DNA from: Siphonodentalium dalli
Taxonomy: Eukaryota; Mollusca; Scaphopoda; Gadilida; Siphonodentaliidae
DNA length: 64,000 nt
Reading direction: 5' to 3'
Assembly: GCA_032622095.1 (NCBI GenBank)
Contig: CP136064.1
Location: forward strand, 189,767,794 to 189,831,793
Shown: positions 49,101 to 61,543 of the stretch, piece by piece
How positions within the stretch are numbered: the stretch's first letter is position 1
Layout of the letters: each line of letters opens with the position of its first letter
Made by a program: the position numbers and the translations under genes
The notes under the pieces: model-generated
Told to the model about the DNA's origin: nothing
Database searches by the model: none
What the model saw: the letters and a program-made list of their open reading frames with translations, nothing else

Positions 49101-52100
49101 TTCCAGTTTGCACCAGGAGACTTCTCTTGACCTAATTCGCGCTCTCAAACAGACAAATTTAAAAAAAAAAATTAAGACAATTTTCCGAATGTTTTTTACT
49201 TTGAAAAACATTGGACGTTGGACGTTCAACACTGGATCTAAAATGGGGTTACCGGCAGGTGACTCGAATCGCACATATATAGGCACAGGTAGAACCGCTT
49301 TGTTTCGGTCCAAGCGGTATTGCGTGGGAATAAGCTATGCTCCATAGGATTTCCCTACCGAAATTTCAAGGTTATTGATCCACTGGTTTTGCCTCTACCC
49401 TCTGCACTCACGGCGAACTTTAGACAGAATTTTCTGAGTCGAACGTCCATTTGTTTACCTTTCGAAAGACATTCAAACAGACATTAAAATATATGCTTCT
49501 GGCCCAATTATAGGGCCCGTTTCGGGTGCCATGGGCGTACCCGGATGTGTAACGAATGAAAATAATCGGCATATCATAATGCTTGCAGTTTGTGAGATAA
49601 TGGGGGTGATCAAATATTTGGGAATATCGCTGTGAAGTTGGACGGACGTTGGACGTTCGTGGACATTCGCGACACGGTCTGTTTTCAATGAAATACCATA
49701 GACTCGCATTTGTTGATATGACTAACAGCTGCCTTGTGCCCACACAACTCTTATTTAAAAAAATCACCCTCCTTGCAAACATATTTCCATGCAAATAATC
49801 AAATTGTTGAATGTCCACGAACGTCCAACGTCCGTCTAACTTCACAGCACAATTTCCACAAAAAAAAAAAACGCAGTTTCCAGTTTGCACAAGGAGACTT
49901 CTCTAGACCTAATTCGCGCTCTCCAGTTCACAAATTTTAAACTTTTATTTTTTTACATAATTTTCCGAATGTTCCTTTCCCCTTTGAAAAACATTCAAAC
50001 TGAAATTCAAATGTGTACACAGGTAGAACCGCTCTGTTTCGGTCCAAGTGGTATTGCGTGGGAATAATCTATGCTCCATAGGATTTCCCTACTGAAATTT
50101 CAAGGTTATTGATCCACTGGTTTTGCCTCTACCCTCTGCACTCACGGCGAACTTTAGACAGAATTTTTTAAGTCGAACGTCCATTTGTTTACCTTTCGAA
50201 AGACATTCAAACAGACATTCAAATATATGTTTCTGGCCCAATTATAGGGCCCGTTTCGGGTGCCATGGGCGTACCCGGATGTGTAACGAATGAAAATCAT
50301 CGGCATATCATAATGCTTGCAGTTTGTGAGATAATGGGGGTGATCAAATATTTGGGAATATCGCTGTGAAGTTGGACGGACGTTGGACGTTCGTGGACAT
50401 TCGCGACACGGTCTGTTTTCAATGAAATACCATAGACTCGCATTTGTTGATATGACTAACAGCTGCCTTGTGCCCACACAACTCTTATTTAAAAAAATCA
50501 CCCTCCTTGCAAACATATTTCCATGCAAATAATCAAATTGTTGAATGTCCACGAACGTCCAACGTCCGTCTAACTTCACAGCACAATTTCCACAAAAAAA
50601 AAAAACGCAGTTTCCAGTTTGCACCAGGAGACTTCTCTTGACCTAATTCGCGCTCTCAAACAGACAAATTTAAAAAAAAAAATTAAGACAATTTTCCGAA
50701 TGTTTTTTACTTTGAAAAACATTGGACGTTGGACGTTCAACACTGGATCTAAAATGGGGTTACCGGCAGGTGACTCGAATCGCACATATATAGGCACAGG
50801 TAGAACCGCTTTGTTTCGGTCCAAGCGGTATTGCGTGGGAATAAGCTATGCTCCATAGGATTTCCCTACCGAAATTTCAAGGTTATTGATCCACTGGTTT
50901 TGCCTCTACCCTCTGCACTCACGGCGAACTTTAGACAGAATTTTCTAAGTCGAACGTCCATTTGTTTACCTTTCGAAAGACATTCAAACAGACATTCAAA
51001 TATATGATTCTGGCCCAATTATAGGGCCCGTTTCGGGTGCCATGGGCGTACCCGGATGTGTAACGAATGAAAATCATCGGCATATCATAATGCTTGCAGT
51101 TTGTGAGATAATGGGGGTGATCAAATATTTGGGAATATCGCTGTGAAGTTGGACGGACGTTGGACGTTCGTGGACATTCGCGACACGGTCTGTTTTCAAT
51201 GAAATACCATAGACTCGCATTTGTTGATATGACTAACAGCTGCCTTGTGCCCACACAACTCTTATTTAAAAAAATCACCCTCCTTGCAAACATATTTCCA
51301 TGCAAATAATCAAATTGTTGAATGTCCACGAACGTCCAACGTCCGTCTAACTTCACAGCACAATTTCCACAAAAAAAAAAAACGCAGTTTCCAGTTTGCA
51401 CCAGGAGACTTCTCTTGACCTAATTCGCGCTCTCAAACAGACAAATTTAAAAAAAAAAATTAAGACAATTTTCCGAATGTTTTTTACTTTGAAAAACATT
51501 GGACGTTGGACGTTCAACACTGGATCTAAAATGGGGTTACCGGCAGGTGACTCGAATCGCACATATATAGGCACAGGTAGAACCGCTTTGTTTCGGTCCA
51601 AGCGGTATTGCGTGGGAATAAGCTATGCTCCATAGGATTTCCCTACCGAAATTTCAAGGTTATTGATCCACTGGTTTTGCCTCTACCCTCTGCACTCACG
51701 GCGAACTTTAGACAGAATTTTTTAAGTCGAACGTCCATTTGTTTACCTTTCGAAAGACATTCAAACAGACATTCAAATATATGATTCTGGCCCAATTATA
51801 GGGCCCGTTTCGGGTGCCATGGGCGTACCCGGATGTGTAACGAATGAAAATCATCGGCATATCATAATGCTTGCAGTTTGTGAGATAATGGGGGTGATAA
51901 AATATTTGGGAATATCGCTGTGAAGTTGGACGGACGTTGGACGTTCGTGGACATTCGCGACACGGTCTGTTTTCAATGAAATACCATAGACTCGCATTTA
52001 TTGATATGACTAACAGCTGCCTTGTGCCCACACAACTCTTGTTTAAAAAAATCACCCTCCTTGCAAACATATTTCCATGCAAATAATCAAATTGTTGAAT

Positions 52101-52920
52101 GTCCACGAACGTCCAACGTCCGTCTAACTTCACAGCACAATTTCCACACAAAAAAAAAACGCAGTTTCCAGTTTGCACAAGGAGACTTCTCTAGACCTAA
52201 TTCGCGCTCTCCAGTTCACAAATTTTAAACTTTTATTTGTTTACATAATTTTCCGAATGTTCCTTTCCCCTTTGAAAAACATTCAAACTGAAATTCAAAT
52301 GTGTACACAGGTAGAACCGCTCTGTTTCGGTCCAAGCGGTATTGCGTGGGAATAATCTATGCTCCATAGGATTTCCCTACTGAAATTTCAAGGTTATTGA
52401 TCCACTGGTTTTGCCTCTACCCTCTGCACTCACGGCGAACTTTAGACAGAATTTTCTAAGTCGAACGTCCATTTGTTTACCTTTCGAAAGACATTCAAAC
52501 AGACATTCAAATATATGTTTCTGGCCCAATTATAGGGCCCGTTTCGGGTGCCATGGGCGTACCCGGATGTGTAACGAATGAAAATCATCGGCATATCATA
52601 ATGCTTGCAGTTTGTGAGATAATGGGGGTGATCAAATATTTGGGAATATCGCTGTGAAGTTGGACGGACGTTGGACGTTCGTGGACATTCGCGACACGGT
52701 CTGTTTTCAATGAAATACCATAGACTCGCATTTGTTGATATGACTAACAGCTGCCTTGTGCCCACACAACTCTTATTTAAAAAAATCACCCTCCTTGCAA
52801 ACATATTTCCATGCAAATAATCAAATTGTTGAATGTCCACGAACGTCCAACGTCCGTCTAACTTCACAGCACAATTTCCACAAAAAAAAAAAAACGCAGT
52901 TTCCAGTTTGCACAAGGAGA
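37161..52920. repeat. Left-arm tandem array, 21 units of ~735 and ~777 bp
   Basis: Anchored on TTAGACAGAATTTT at 37320, 38100, 38835, 39569, 40349, 41084, 41818, 42595, 43329, 44106, 44840, 45617, 46394, 47128, 47908, 48643, 49420, 50154, 50931, 51708 and 52442. The twenty spacings fall into two classes, ten of 734-735 bp (type A) and ten of 777-780 bp (type B). Types differ in one module: A has CCAGTTCACAAATTTTAAAC and GTGTACACAGG; B has an A-rich stretch, GGACGTTGGACGTTCAACAC and TACCGGCAGGTGACTCG. Each unit also holds a 40-bp inverted repeat (for example 38309-38348 and 38489-38528). Unit order suggests repeated unequal exchange; blocks shifted by 5314 bp share private variants. Frames of 156-196 codons run through every unit but lack an ATG start and look incidental. 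Confidence 0.9.
38309..38528. repeat. Representative intra-unit hairpin of the array
   Basis: GCTGTGAAGTTGGACGGACG continuing through GGACGTTCGTGGACATTC (38309-38348) is mirrored at 38489-38528 with one mismatch in 40 and a 140-bp loop. The same pair is found in all units I checked in both arms, so the element carries about 26 such hairpins. The stem contains the TTGGACG heptamer of the termini. Confidence 0.8.
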
Positions 52921-54110
52921 TAGTCCAGGAGATATTGGTCAACCTCTGCACCCCCCCCCAGGACTTATCTTCACCCCACTAATTTTCTTCCTTAAGGTAT
53001 CCTCTAATTTTTTTCACTTGTTAACAAGAACAAAAAGTGGCCGCAGAGCCTCCAGACAAGATGGCGTCCATCATGGCGGCCATTTTTTTTAAATGCACCA
53101 GGTTTCTTTGATCGCCGTTATAGTAAAGATGATGTCACATGCCGTCTTGCTTTCCGCTCGATTCGTTATGCTAATATACAACCCTTACAAATTAGCCAAA
53201 AATCCGACACCAGAATCCAATATGGCGGCCAAGATGGCCGCCGAAATGTGAAAATATGCTATTTTTCTGTCACGTTACCACCTTTCGTTTGTCTCTGTGG
53301 GAAAATGTTAGAATGTTTGCGTCATGTTATACATTTATCATATCGAGGAGTCATTGGCGAATATATGGGGACCATAATATGCATTCATTGTGGGATATTT
53401 TTGTCCGATATCACGTTTTCCCAAATGCCGGTATCATAGGTCAAAGCCGAATCTCCGTTAATAACGCGATGTTATGTTTCGAATCAATGAATGTTATTGC
53501 TATTATAACAACACCCATGCATATATATTTGCAGGAGATACTCGAGCTAGGATTCCTCTTATACCTGAGTTGAGGAATATTTACCCAAATCCAAGATGGC
53601 GGCCAAAATGGCCACCAGAAATAAAAAATCGCTGAAAATCGCTGATTTTAAAATCAGTGAGCATTATTGTCATGACAACTCCACACCTGCTTACTATTGT
53701 AAGTTGGAAACACTTAGGCGAAGAACTTTCCTTGTACCATATACAAATAAAAGTCCCCCAAATCCAAAATGGCGCCCACAATAGCGGACAGATTTTGAAA
53801 AATCACCGAAATTCCCTCATATTCACATCATTGGGCATTATTGTCGAGACAACTCCATCCATGCGTACAGTTGAGTTGGAAATACTGAGTTGAAGTAATT
53901 ACCTTACAATGCAAGAAATGGTTTTCCAAATCGAAAATGGCGACCGAAATTTGAAAACACGCCTACATTCCTTTACTTTCTTAGGATGGGCGTTATTGTT
54001 TCGCGATTTCTACCCACCATTACATGTTGATATGTATGAATTATTCATTAGGGTTTGGCAAGTGATACTCACAGTCAATATGGCGGCCAAACTGGCGGGC
54101 AGAAATTGAA
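52921..54110. repeat. Left arm of the palindromic core, with ATGGCGGCC repeats
   Basis: Begins TAGTCCAGGAGATATTGG where the array breaks off after AAGGAGA; 56735-57924 is its inverted counterpart. The first ~1070 bp are nearly identical between the arms. The sequence contains degenerate repeats of about 165-185 bp, each with a variant of CCAAGATGGCGGCCAAAATG (near 53057, 53221, 53591, 53767, 53934 and 54077) and, in several, CATTATTGTC followed by GACAACTCCA. ATGGCGGC is the core of YY1/Pho-type binding sites; a role is inference. No coding frame is convincing. Confidence 0.8.
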
Positions 54111-56734
54111 AAGAAGCCGATATTATCACATACTAATTTCAAATATTAATTTGTATAAACGAAACGGTACATAATATAAGCCATCTATTAGTTCCAATGT
54201 AAGTCGTAGTCTTTTGGAAGGATGAAAACCCACAATCGCGATGTGGCATTTCAAAATCCATTCTCCACTAAGGGCTCATACTGGCCGTAACCGTATATTG
54301 GTGCGCCGAATAGTCATATTATGACTTCCAAGAATCAAAACAACAGTACCTGAGCTTATTCTGAATTGCCACATTCAGCATTATCTAGACTCGTTTCCGT
54401 CTCTTCGTCAGATTAATCTATCTCACCCACAACAACAGTTCACTACTCTTCTTCGTAGAAGGGTGCCACTAATCGGAATGTTTCAAACAATACATATGCC
54501 GGTGCCCAGCTCACGTGTTTGTTTCGAAAGCTTCGAATTCTTAGCGAGCTTCATTCGTGGTATAGCTTATGGTATAATACAGATGCTACATATGGGGTAT
54601 ATGCGTCATCTTGTGCGATACACTATAAAGGAATTCGGTCGATGCGTATACTAGCTTTCAGAAGGATCTATCTGCGTATTGTCAGCTTTGGTGACCTAAT
54701 GGGGATAACAACGTGTACACCTGGTGATTTTCCCAAACAGCCACTTCTCAATAAATGGTTTATCAATTCACATACCCATCTAATGCACTCACGTACCCGG
54801 ACAACTTCTGTATATGGCTTCGAATGTTGAAAGCCCGACATTTGGCGGATACATTTCTGCTAAAGCGTAGAAGACCATAATGCATAATATACCCAAACTC
54901 CTTGAACATGATCATAAGAACAAGCTTGTTGGCGTCCAGCAATCGTCTCACCGAACAGTTCCAAGCAGATGATAACAATACACACGGTGCTAGTTTGTGG
55001 GTATGTGTCACGATAGTGGAAATGAAAATGGACCATGACTGCACCGCCCCTTATTTTGTTATCTTTTAGATTCAGACAGGATCTGATGTGTGGCTTTGCT
55101 TTCCTTATATGCTAAGATTGTATGTTCCCATCCGTTTGGAAGCCGTTCTTAAACAACTGGACCAGGAGTATGCCATTGGCTACTGCTGTATAAGCCCCAC
55201 CAAGACTGGGGTGTAGTCTTAAAGGCGATACATTTGATAGTTGGTTGATATGTCATACTCACGCTGGGTGGTATGGTTCAAGAAAGTACAAATGCCATCA
55301 ACAAAAGGGTGAAATATTCAATGCGAAGAACATCCAGAGGAATGTTACGTTGGTGAGCTCTTGCATTCAGTTCAACAAACGTTGGTACACCAAGTGATTT
55401 CTTGGTAACATCACCATTGCGACCATTTTCCTACATGAGACATTAACTACTATATTCTAAAGTTATATATATAAAGCTATATGATCATAAAGGTCGCGTT
55501 CCCCCAACGTCCACTGCCATCGAGACTGTAAATTGTTCTTTAAATACATAGTGAAATAAATGCACCACAGTTCCTGACATTTTCTTGAATAATTCGCCCA
55601 CATACTGACACTAACCCCGAGAGAGGATAAAAAAACACGCATACATTCATGCTATAAAGACATTATCATTTAGTCCATCCGACTGTTTTGAGGGAGGCTA
55701 GCATAGCATTATCCAGACAAAAGTGTACGTAGTTGAATCAGAAAGGCTTCGAAACGGATGTGGAAATACAATCTTACCACACCAAATAAAATCGATATGC
55801 ATGACATTCGATATCTTAAACATGCACCAGGTGTAGGGGTGGTGTATAGAGTGGCCCATTTCATTCCCACTATCATGGCGCATGTCCACAAACTAGCACC
55901 GCGAGCATTGTTCTTCTCTGCTGAGAGATATTCGACGATACAACTGTGGGGCGTCATACAGTTTGCTTCGGATAATGGTGTGGGTAATCTGTACACTAGA
56001 GTCTTCTCCTTAGCATATAGACATCTGTCCAAGGGAATGAGACAGCTAGCAACCTTCGAAGTTGTCCACATATGCCAATGCGTTCGCTGAGTTTGTGAGT
56101 TGACGAACCGTCTATTGAGAAGTGACCAGCTAACTGGTTCGCCAGGTGTACATGTCGTTATCCCATGGGGTATGAGACACATACATAGAGATGACCTTCT
56201 GTAAGCTTGTATACTCATCGGTCATATGCCTTCCTAGTTCAAGATGAGGCACAAATATCATAGTTAGCAAATATTTAAAATCGTAAGCTAGACACCGGAA
56301 AATGAATTGTTTGAAACGTTATGATTAGAGGGACCCTACTCCCAGGAAGTGGTGAATACTTTGTCGGTGTGAGCGACCTAGATTTATCAGACAAAGAAAT
56401 GGAAGCTGGTCCAGATAATTATGGACGTGACGTGGCAAATCAGAATATGTTATCAGGTAATTGTTCTGATATAACTATTTGGCGCACCTACCCTTACGGC
56501 CATTATCGGCGCTAAGTGGAGACTGGATTTCGAAATGCCACATCGCGATATTAATTGTGGGTTTTCATCTTTCCAGAAGGATACGAGCTATATTATGCGT
56601 TTTGGTACCTTTAAGTTGAACTAGTAGATGGTTTATGTACAGTTTCGTCCAAACATACCGATATTATGACAAAAAGTTGAAATTAATATGTGAAAATATC
56701 GATTTCTTTTCCATTTCTAGCCGCCAATTTAGCA
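54111..56734. other. Diverged centre of the palindrome, decayed coding-like sequence
   Basis: The two halves still align as reverse complements about a centre near 55420, but identity is visibly low. Examples: GGGATAACAACGTGTACACC near 54702 against its mirror near 56145-56160, and CACAAACTAGCACCG near 55890 against its mirror near 54990. In matching frames both halves translate to related peptides: GITTCTPG (left +, right -) and LRLYVPIRLEAVLKQL (left +) against VRLYFHIRFEAFLIQL (right -). A minus-strand frame at 55709-56218 is open for 169 codons from an ATG. A separate short frame at 56321-56515 (+, acidic, with SDLDLSDKEMEAG) has a broken counterpart in the left half. These may be remnants of an ancestral transposon protein; no known family recognised. 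Confidence 0.5.
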
Positions 56735-57924
56735 GCGATCTTGGCTGTGAGTATCAATTGCCAAACCCTAATGAATACTTCATGTCACTATTCCATATCA
56801 ACATGTAATGGTGGGTAGAAATCGCGAAACAATAACGCCCATCCTAAGAATGTAAAGGAATGTAGGCGTGTTTTCAAATTTCGGTCGCCATTTTGGCCGC
56901 CATCTTCGATTTGGAAAACCATTTCTTGCATGAGATGTAAGGTAATTACTTCGACTCAGTATTTCCAACTCAACTGTACGCATGGATGGAGTTGTCTCGA
57001 CAATAATGCCCAATGATGTGAATATGAGGGAATTTCGGTGATTTTTCAAAATCTGTCCGCCATTGTGGGCGCCATTTTGGATTTGGGGGACTTTTATTTG
57101 GATATGGTATAAGGAAAGTTCTTCGCCTAAGTGTTCCCAACTTACAATAGTAAGCAGGTGTGGAGTTGTCATGACAATAATGCTCACTGATGTTAAAATC
57201 AGCGATTTTCAGCGATTTGTTTTATTTCTGGTGGCCATTTTGGCCGCCATCTTGGATTTGGGTAAATATTCCTCAACTCAGGTATAAGAGGAATCCTAGC
57301 TCGAGTATCTCCTGCAAATATATATGCATGGGTGTTGTTATAATAGCAATAACATTCATTGATTCGAAACATAACATCGCGTTATTAACGGAGATTCGGC
57401 TTTGACCTATGATACCGGCATTTGGGAAAACGTGATATCGGACAAAAATATCCCACAATGAATGCATATTATGGTCCCCATATATTCGCCAATGACTCCT
57501 CGATATGATAAATGTATAACATGACGCAAACATTCTAACATTTTCCCACAGAGACAAACGAAAGGTGGTAACGTGACAGAAAAATAGCATATTTTCACAT
57601 TTCGGCGGCCATCTTGGCCGCCATATTGGATTCTGGTGTCGGATTTTTGGCTAATTTGTAAGGGTTGTATATTAGCATAACGAATCGAGCGGAAAGCAAG
57701 ACGGCATGTGACATCATCTTTACTATAACGGCGATCAAAGAAACCTGGTGCATTTAAAAAAAATGGCCGCCATGATGGACGCCATCTTGTCTGGAGTCTC
57801 TGCGGCCACTTTTTTTTCTTGTTAACAAGTGAAAAAAATTAGAGGATACCTTAAGGAAGAAAATTAGTGGGGTGAAGATAAGTCCTGGGGGGGGTGCAGA
57901 GGTTGACCAATATCTCCTGGACTA
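56735..57924. repeat. Right arm of the palindromic core
   Basis: Inverted counterpart of 52921-54110. It ends GGACTA, where the inverted array resumes with TCTCCTTGTGCAAACTGG, so both arms share the same array-core junction. Small insertions differ between arms, for example an extra AAGATGGCGGCCAAA copy in this arm near 56888-56908. Confidence 0.8.
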
Positions 57925-60900
57925 TCTCCTTGTGCAAACTGGAAACTGCGTTTTTTTTTTTTTTTGGAAATTGTGCTGTGAAGTTAGACGGACGTTGGAC
58001 GTTCGTGGACATTCAACAATTTGATTATTTGCATGGAAATATGTTTGCAAGGAGGGTGATTTTTTTAAACAAGAGTTGTGTGGGCACAAGGCAGCTGTTA
58101 GTCATATCAACAAATGCGAGTCTATGGTATTTCATTGAAAACAGACCGTGTCGCGAATGTCCACGAACGTCCAACGTCCGTCCAACTTCACAGCGATATT
58201 CCCAAATATTTGATCACCCCCATTATCTCACAAACTGCAAGCATTATGATATGCCGATTATTTTCATTCGTTACACATCCGGGTACGCCCATGGCACCCG
58301 AAACGGGCCCTATAATTGGGCCAGAAGCATATATTTTAATGTCTGTTTGAATGTCTTTCGAAAGGTAAACAAATGGACGTTCGACTTAGAAAATTCTGTC
58401 TAAAGTTCGCCGTGAGTGCAGAGGGTAGAGGCAAAACCAGTGGATCAATAACCTTGAAATTTCAGTAGGGAAATCCTATGGAGCATAGATTATTCCCACG
58501 CAATACCGCTTGGACCGAAACAGAGCGGTTCTACCTGTGTACACATTTGAATTTCAGTTTGAATGTTTTTCAAAGGGGAAAGGAACATTCGGAAAATTAT
58601 GTAAACAAATAAAAGTTTAAAATTTGTGAACTGGAGAGCGCGAATTAGGTCTAGAGAAGTCTCCTTGTGCAAACTGGAAACTGCGTTTTTTTTTTTGTGG
58701 AAATTGTGCTGTGAAGTTAGACGGACGTTGGACGTTCGTGGACATTCAACAATTTGATTATTTGCATGGAAATATGTTTGCAAGGAGGGTGATTTTTTTA
58801 AACAAGAGTTGTGTGGGCACAAGGCAGCTGTTAGTCATATCAACAAATGCGAGTCTATGGTATTTCATTGAAAACAGACCGTGTCGCGAATGTCCACGAA
58901 CGTCCAACGTCCGTCCAACTTCACAGCGATATTCCAAAATATTTGATCACCCCAATTATCTCACAAACTGCAAGCATTATGATATGCCGATGATTTTCAT
59001 TCGTTACACATCCGGGTACGCCCACGGCACCCGAAACGGGCCCTATAATTGTGCCAGAAGCATATATTTGAATGTCTGTTTGAATGTCTTTCGAAAGGTA
59101 AACAAATAGACGTTCGACTTAGAAAATTCTGTCTAAAGTTCGCCGTGAGTGCAGAGGGTAGAGGCAAAACCAGTGGATCAATAACCTTGAAATTTCAGTA
59201 GGGAAATCCTATGGAGCATAGCTTATTCCCACGCAATACCGCTTGGACCGAAACAGAGCGGTTCTACCTGTGCCTATATATGTGCGATTCGAGTCACCTG
59301 CCGGTAACCCCATTTTAGATCCACAGTGTTGAACGTCCAACGTCCAATGTTTTTCAAAGTAAAAAACATTCGAAAATTGTCTTAATTTTTATTTTTAAAT
59401 TTGTCTGTTTGAGAGCGCGAATTAGGTCAAGAGAAGTCTCCTGGTGCAAACTGGAAACTGCGTTTTTTTTTTTTTTGGAAATTGTGCTGTGAAGTTAGAC
59501 GGACGTTGGACGTTCGTGGACATTCAACAATTTGATTATTTGCATGGAAATATGTTTGCAAGGAGGGTGATTTTTTTAAATAAGAGTTGTGTGGGCACAA
59601 GGCAGCTGTTAGTCATATCAACAAATGCGAGTCTATGGTATTTCATTGAAAACAGACCGTGTCGCGAATGTCCACGAACGTCCAACGTCCGTCCAACTTC
59701 ACAGCGATATTCCCAAATATTTTATCACCCCAATTATCTCACAAACTGCAAGCATTATGATATGCCGATGATTTTCATTCGTTACACATCCGGGTACGCC
59801 CATGGCACCCGAAACGGGCCCTATAATTGGGCCAGAAGCATATATTTTAATGTCTGTTTGAATGTCTTTCGAATGGTAAACAAATAGACGTTCGACTTAG
59901 AAAATTCTGTCTAAAGTTCGCCGTGAGTGCAGAGGGTAGAGGCAAAACCAGTGGATCAATAACCTTGAAATTTCAGTAGGGAAATCCTATGGAGCATAGA
60001 TTATTCCCACGCAATACCGCTTGGACCGAAACAGAGCGGTTCTACCTGTGTACACATTTGAATTTCAGTTTGAATGTTTTTCAAAGGGGAAAGGAACATT
60101 CGGAAAATTATGTAAAAAAATAAAAGTTTAAAATGTGTGAACTGGAGAGCGCGAATTAGGTCTAGAGAAGTCTCCTTGTGCAAACTGGAAACTGCGTTTT
60201 TTTTTTTGTGTGGAAATTGTGCTGTGAAGTTAGACGGACGTTGGACGTTCGTGGACATTCAACAATTTGATTATTTGCATGGAAATATGTTTGCAAGGAG
60301 GGTGATTTTTTTAAACAAGAGTTGTGTGGGCACAAGGCAGCTGTTAGTCATATCAACAAATGCGAGTCTATGGTATTTCATTGAAAACAGACCGTGTCGC
60401 GAATGTCCACGAACGTCCAACGTCCGTCCAACTTCACAGCGATATTCCCAAATATTTGATCACCCCCATTATCTCACAAACTGCAAGCATTATGATATGC
60501 CGATGATTTTCATTCGTTACACATCCGGGTACGCCCATGGCACCCGAAACGGGCCCTATAATTGGGCCAGAAGCATATATTTTAATGTCTGTTTGAATGT
60601 CTTTCGAAAGGTAAACAAATGGACGTTCGACTTAGAAAATTCTGTCTAAAGTTCGCCGTGAGTGCAGAGGGTAGAGGCAAAACCAGTGGATCAATAACCT
60701 TGAAATTTCAGTAGGGAAATCCTATGGAGCATAGATTATTCCCACGCCATACCGCTTGGACCGAAACAGAGCGGTTCTACCTGTGTACACATTTGAATTT
60801 CAGTTTGAATGTTTTTCAAAGGGGAAAGGAACATTCGGAAAATTATGTAAACAAATAAAAGTTTAAAATTTGTGAACTGGAGAGCGCGAATTAGGTCTAC

Positions 60901-61543
60901 AGAAGTCTCCTTGTGCAAACTGGATACTGCGTTTTTTTTTTTGTGTGGAAATTGTGCTGTGAAGTTAGACGGACGTTGGACGTTCGTGGACATTCAACAA
61001 TTTGATTATTTGCATGGAAATATGTTTGCAAGGAGGGTGATTTTTTTAAGTAAGAGTTGTGTGGGCACAAGGCAGCTGTTAGTCATATCAACAAATGCGA
61101 GTCTATGGTATTTCATTGAAAACAGACCGTGTCGCGAATGTCCACGAACGTCCAACGTCCGTCCAACTTCACAGCGATATTCCCAAATATTTGATCACCC
61201 CCATTATCTCACAAACTGCAAGCATTATGATATGCCGATGATTTTCATTCGTTACACATCCGGGTACGCCCATGGCACCCGAAACGGGCCCTATAATTGG
61301 GCCAGAAGCATATATTTGAATGTCTGTTTGAATGTCTTTCGAAAGGTAAACAAATGGACGTTCGACTTAGAAAATTCTGTCTAAAGTTCGCCGTGAGTGC
61401 AGAGGGTAGAGGCAAAACCAGTGGATCAATAACCTTGAAATTTCGGTAGGGAAATCCTATGGAGCATAGATTATTCCTACGCAATACCGCTTGGACCGAA
61501 ACAAAGCGGTTCTACCTGTGCCTATATATGTGCGATTCGATTC
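57925..61543. repeat. Right-arm inverted tandem array, 5 units
   Basis: The reverse complement of the left-array unit, anchored at 58403, 59136, 59914, 60649 and 61384. The spacings 733, 778, 735 and 735 give type order A, B, A, A from core to tip. This is a quarter of the left arm's copy number and its order does not mirror the left arm from either end. Confidence 0.9.

Noticed and set aside
37347-52951. Frames of 156-196 codons repeated in every array unit (minus strand) and their + strand counterparts
   Set aside because: Most begin at TTG or GTG, not ATG. They overlap the hairpin arms in both directions, and the differences between units mostly change amino acids. They are conserved because the DNA repeats are young, not because a protein is kept.
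53248-53573. 63- and 105-codon frames in the palindrome arm, repeated at 57273-57598
   Set aside because: Exactly mirrored because the DNA is palindromic. No ATG context, domain or composition supports coding.
57894-61384. The same frames in the inverted right arm (+ strand)
   Set aside because: Mirror images of the left-array frames with the same lack of an ATG start; one unit is already truncated by a stop.
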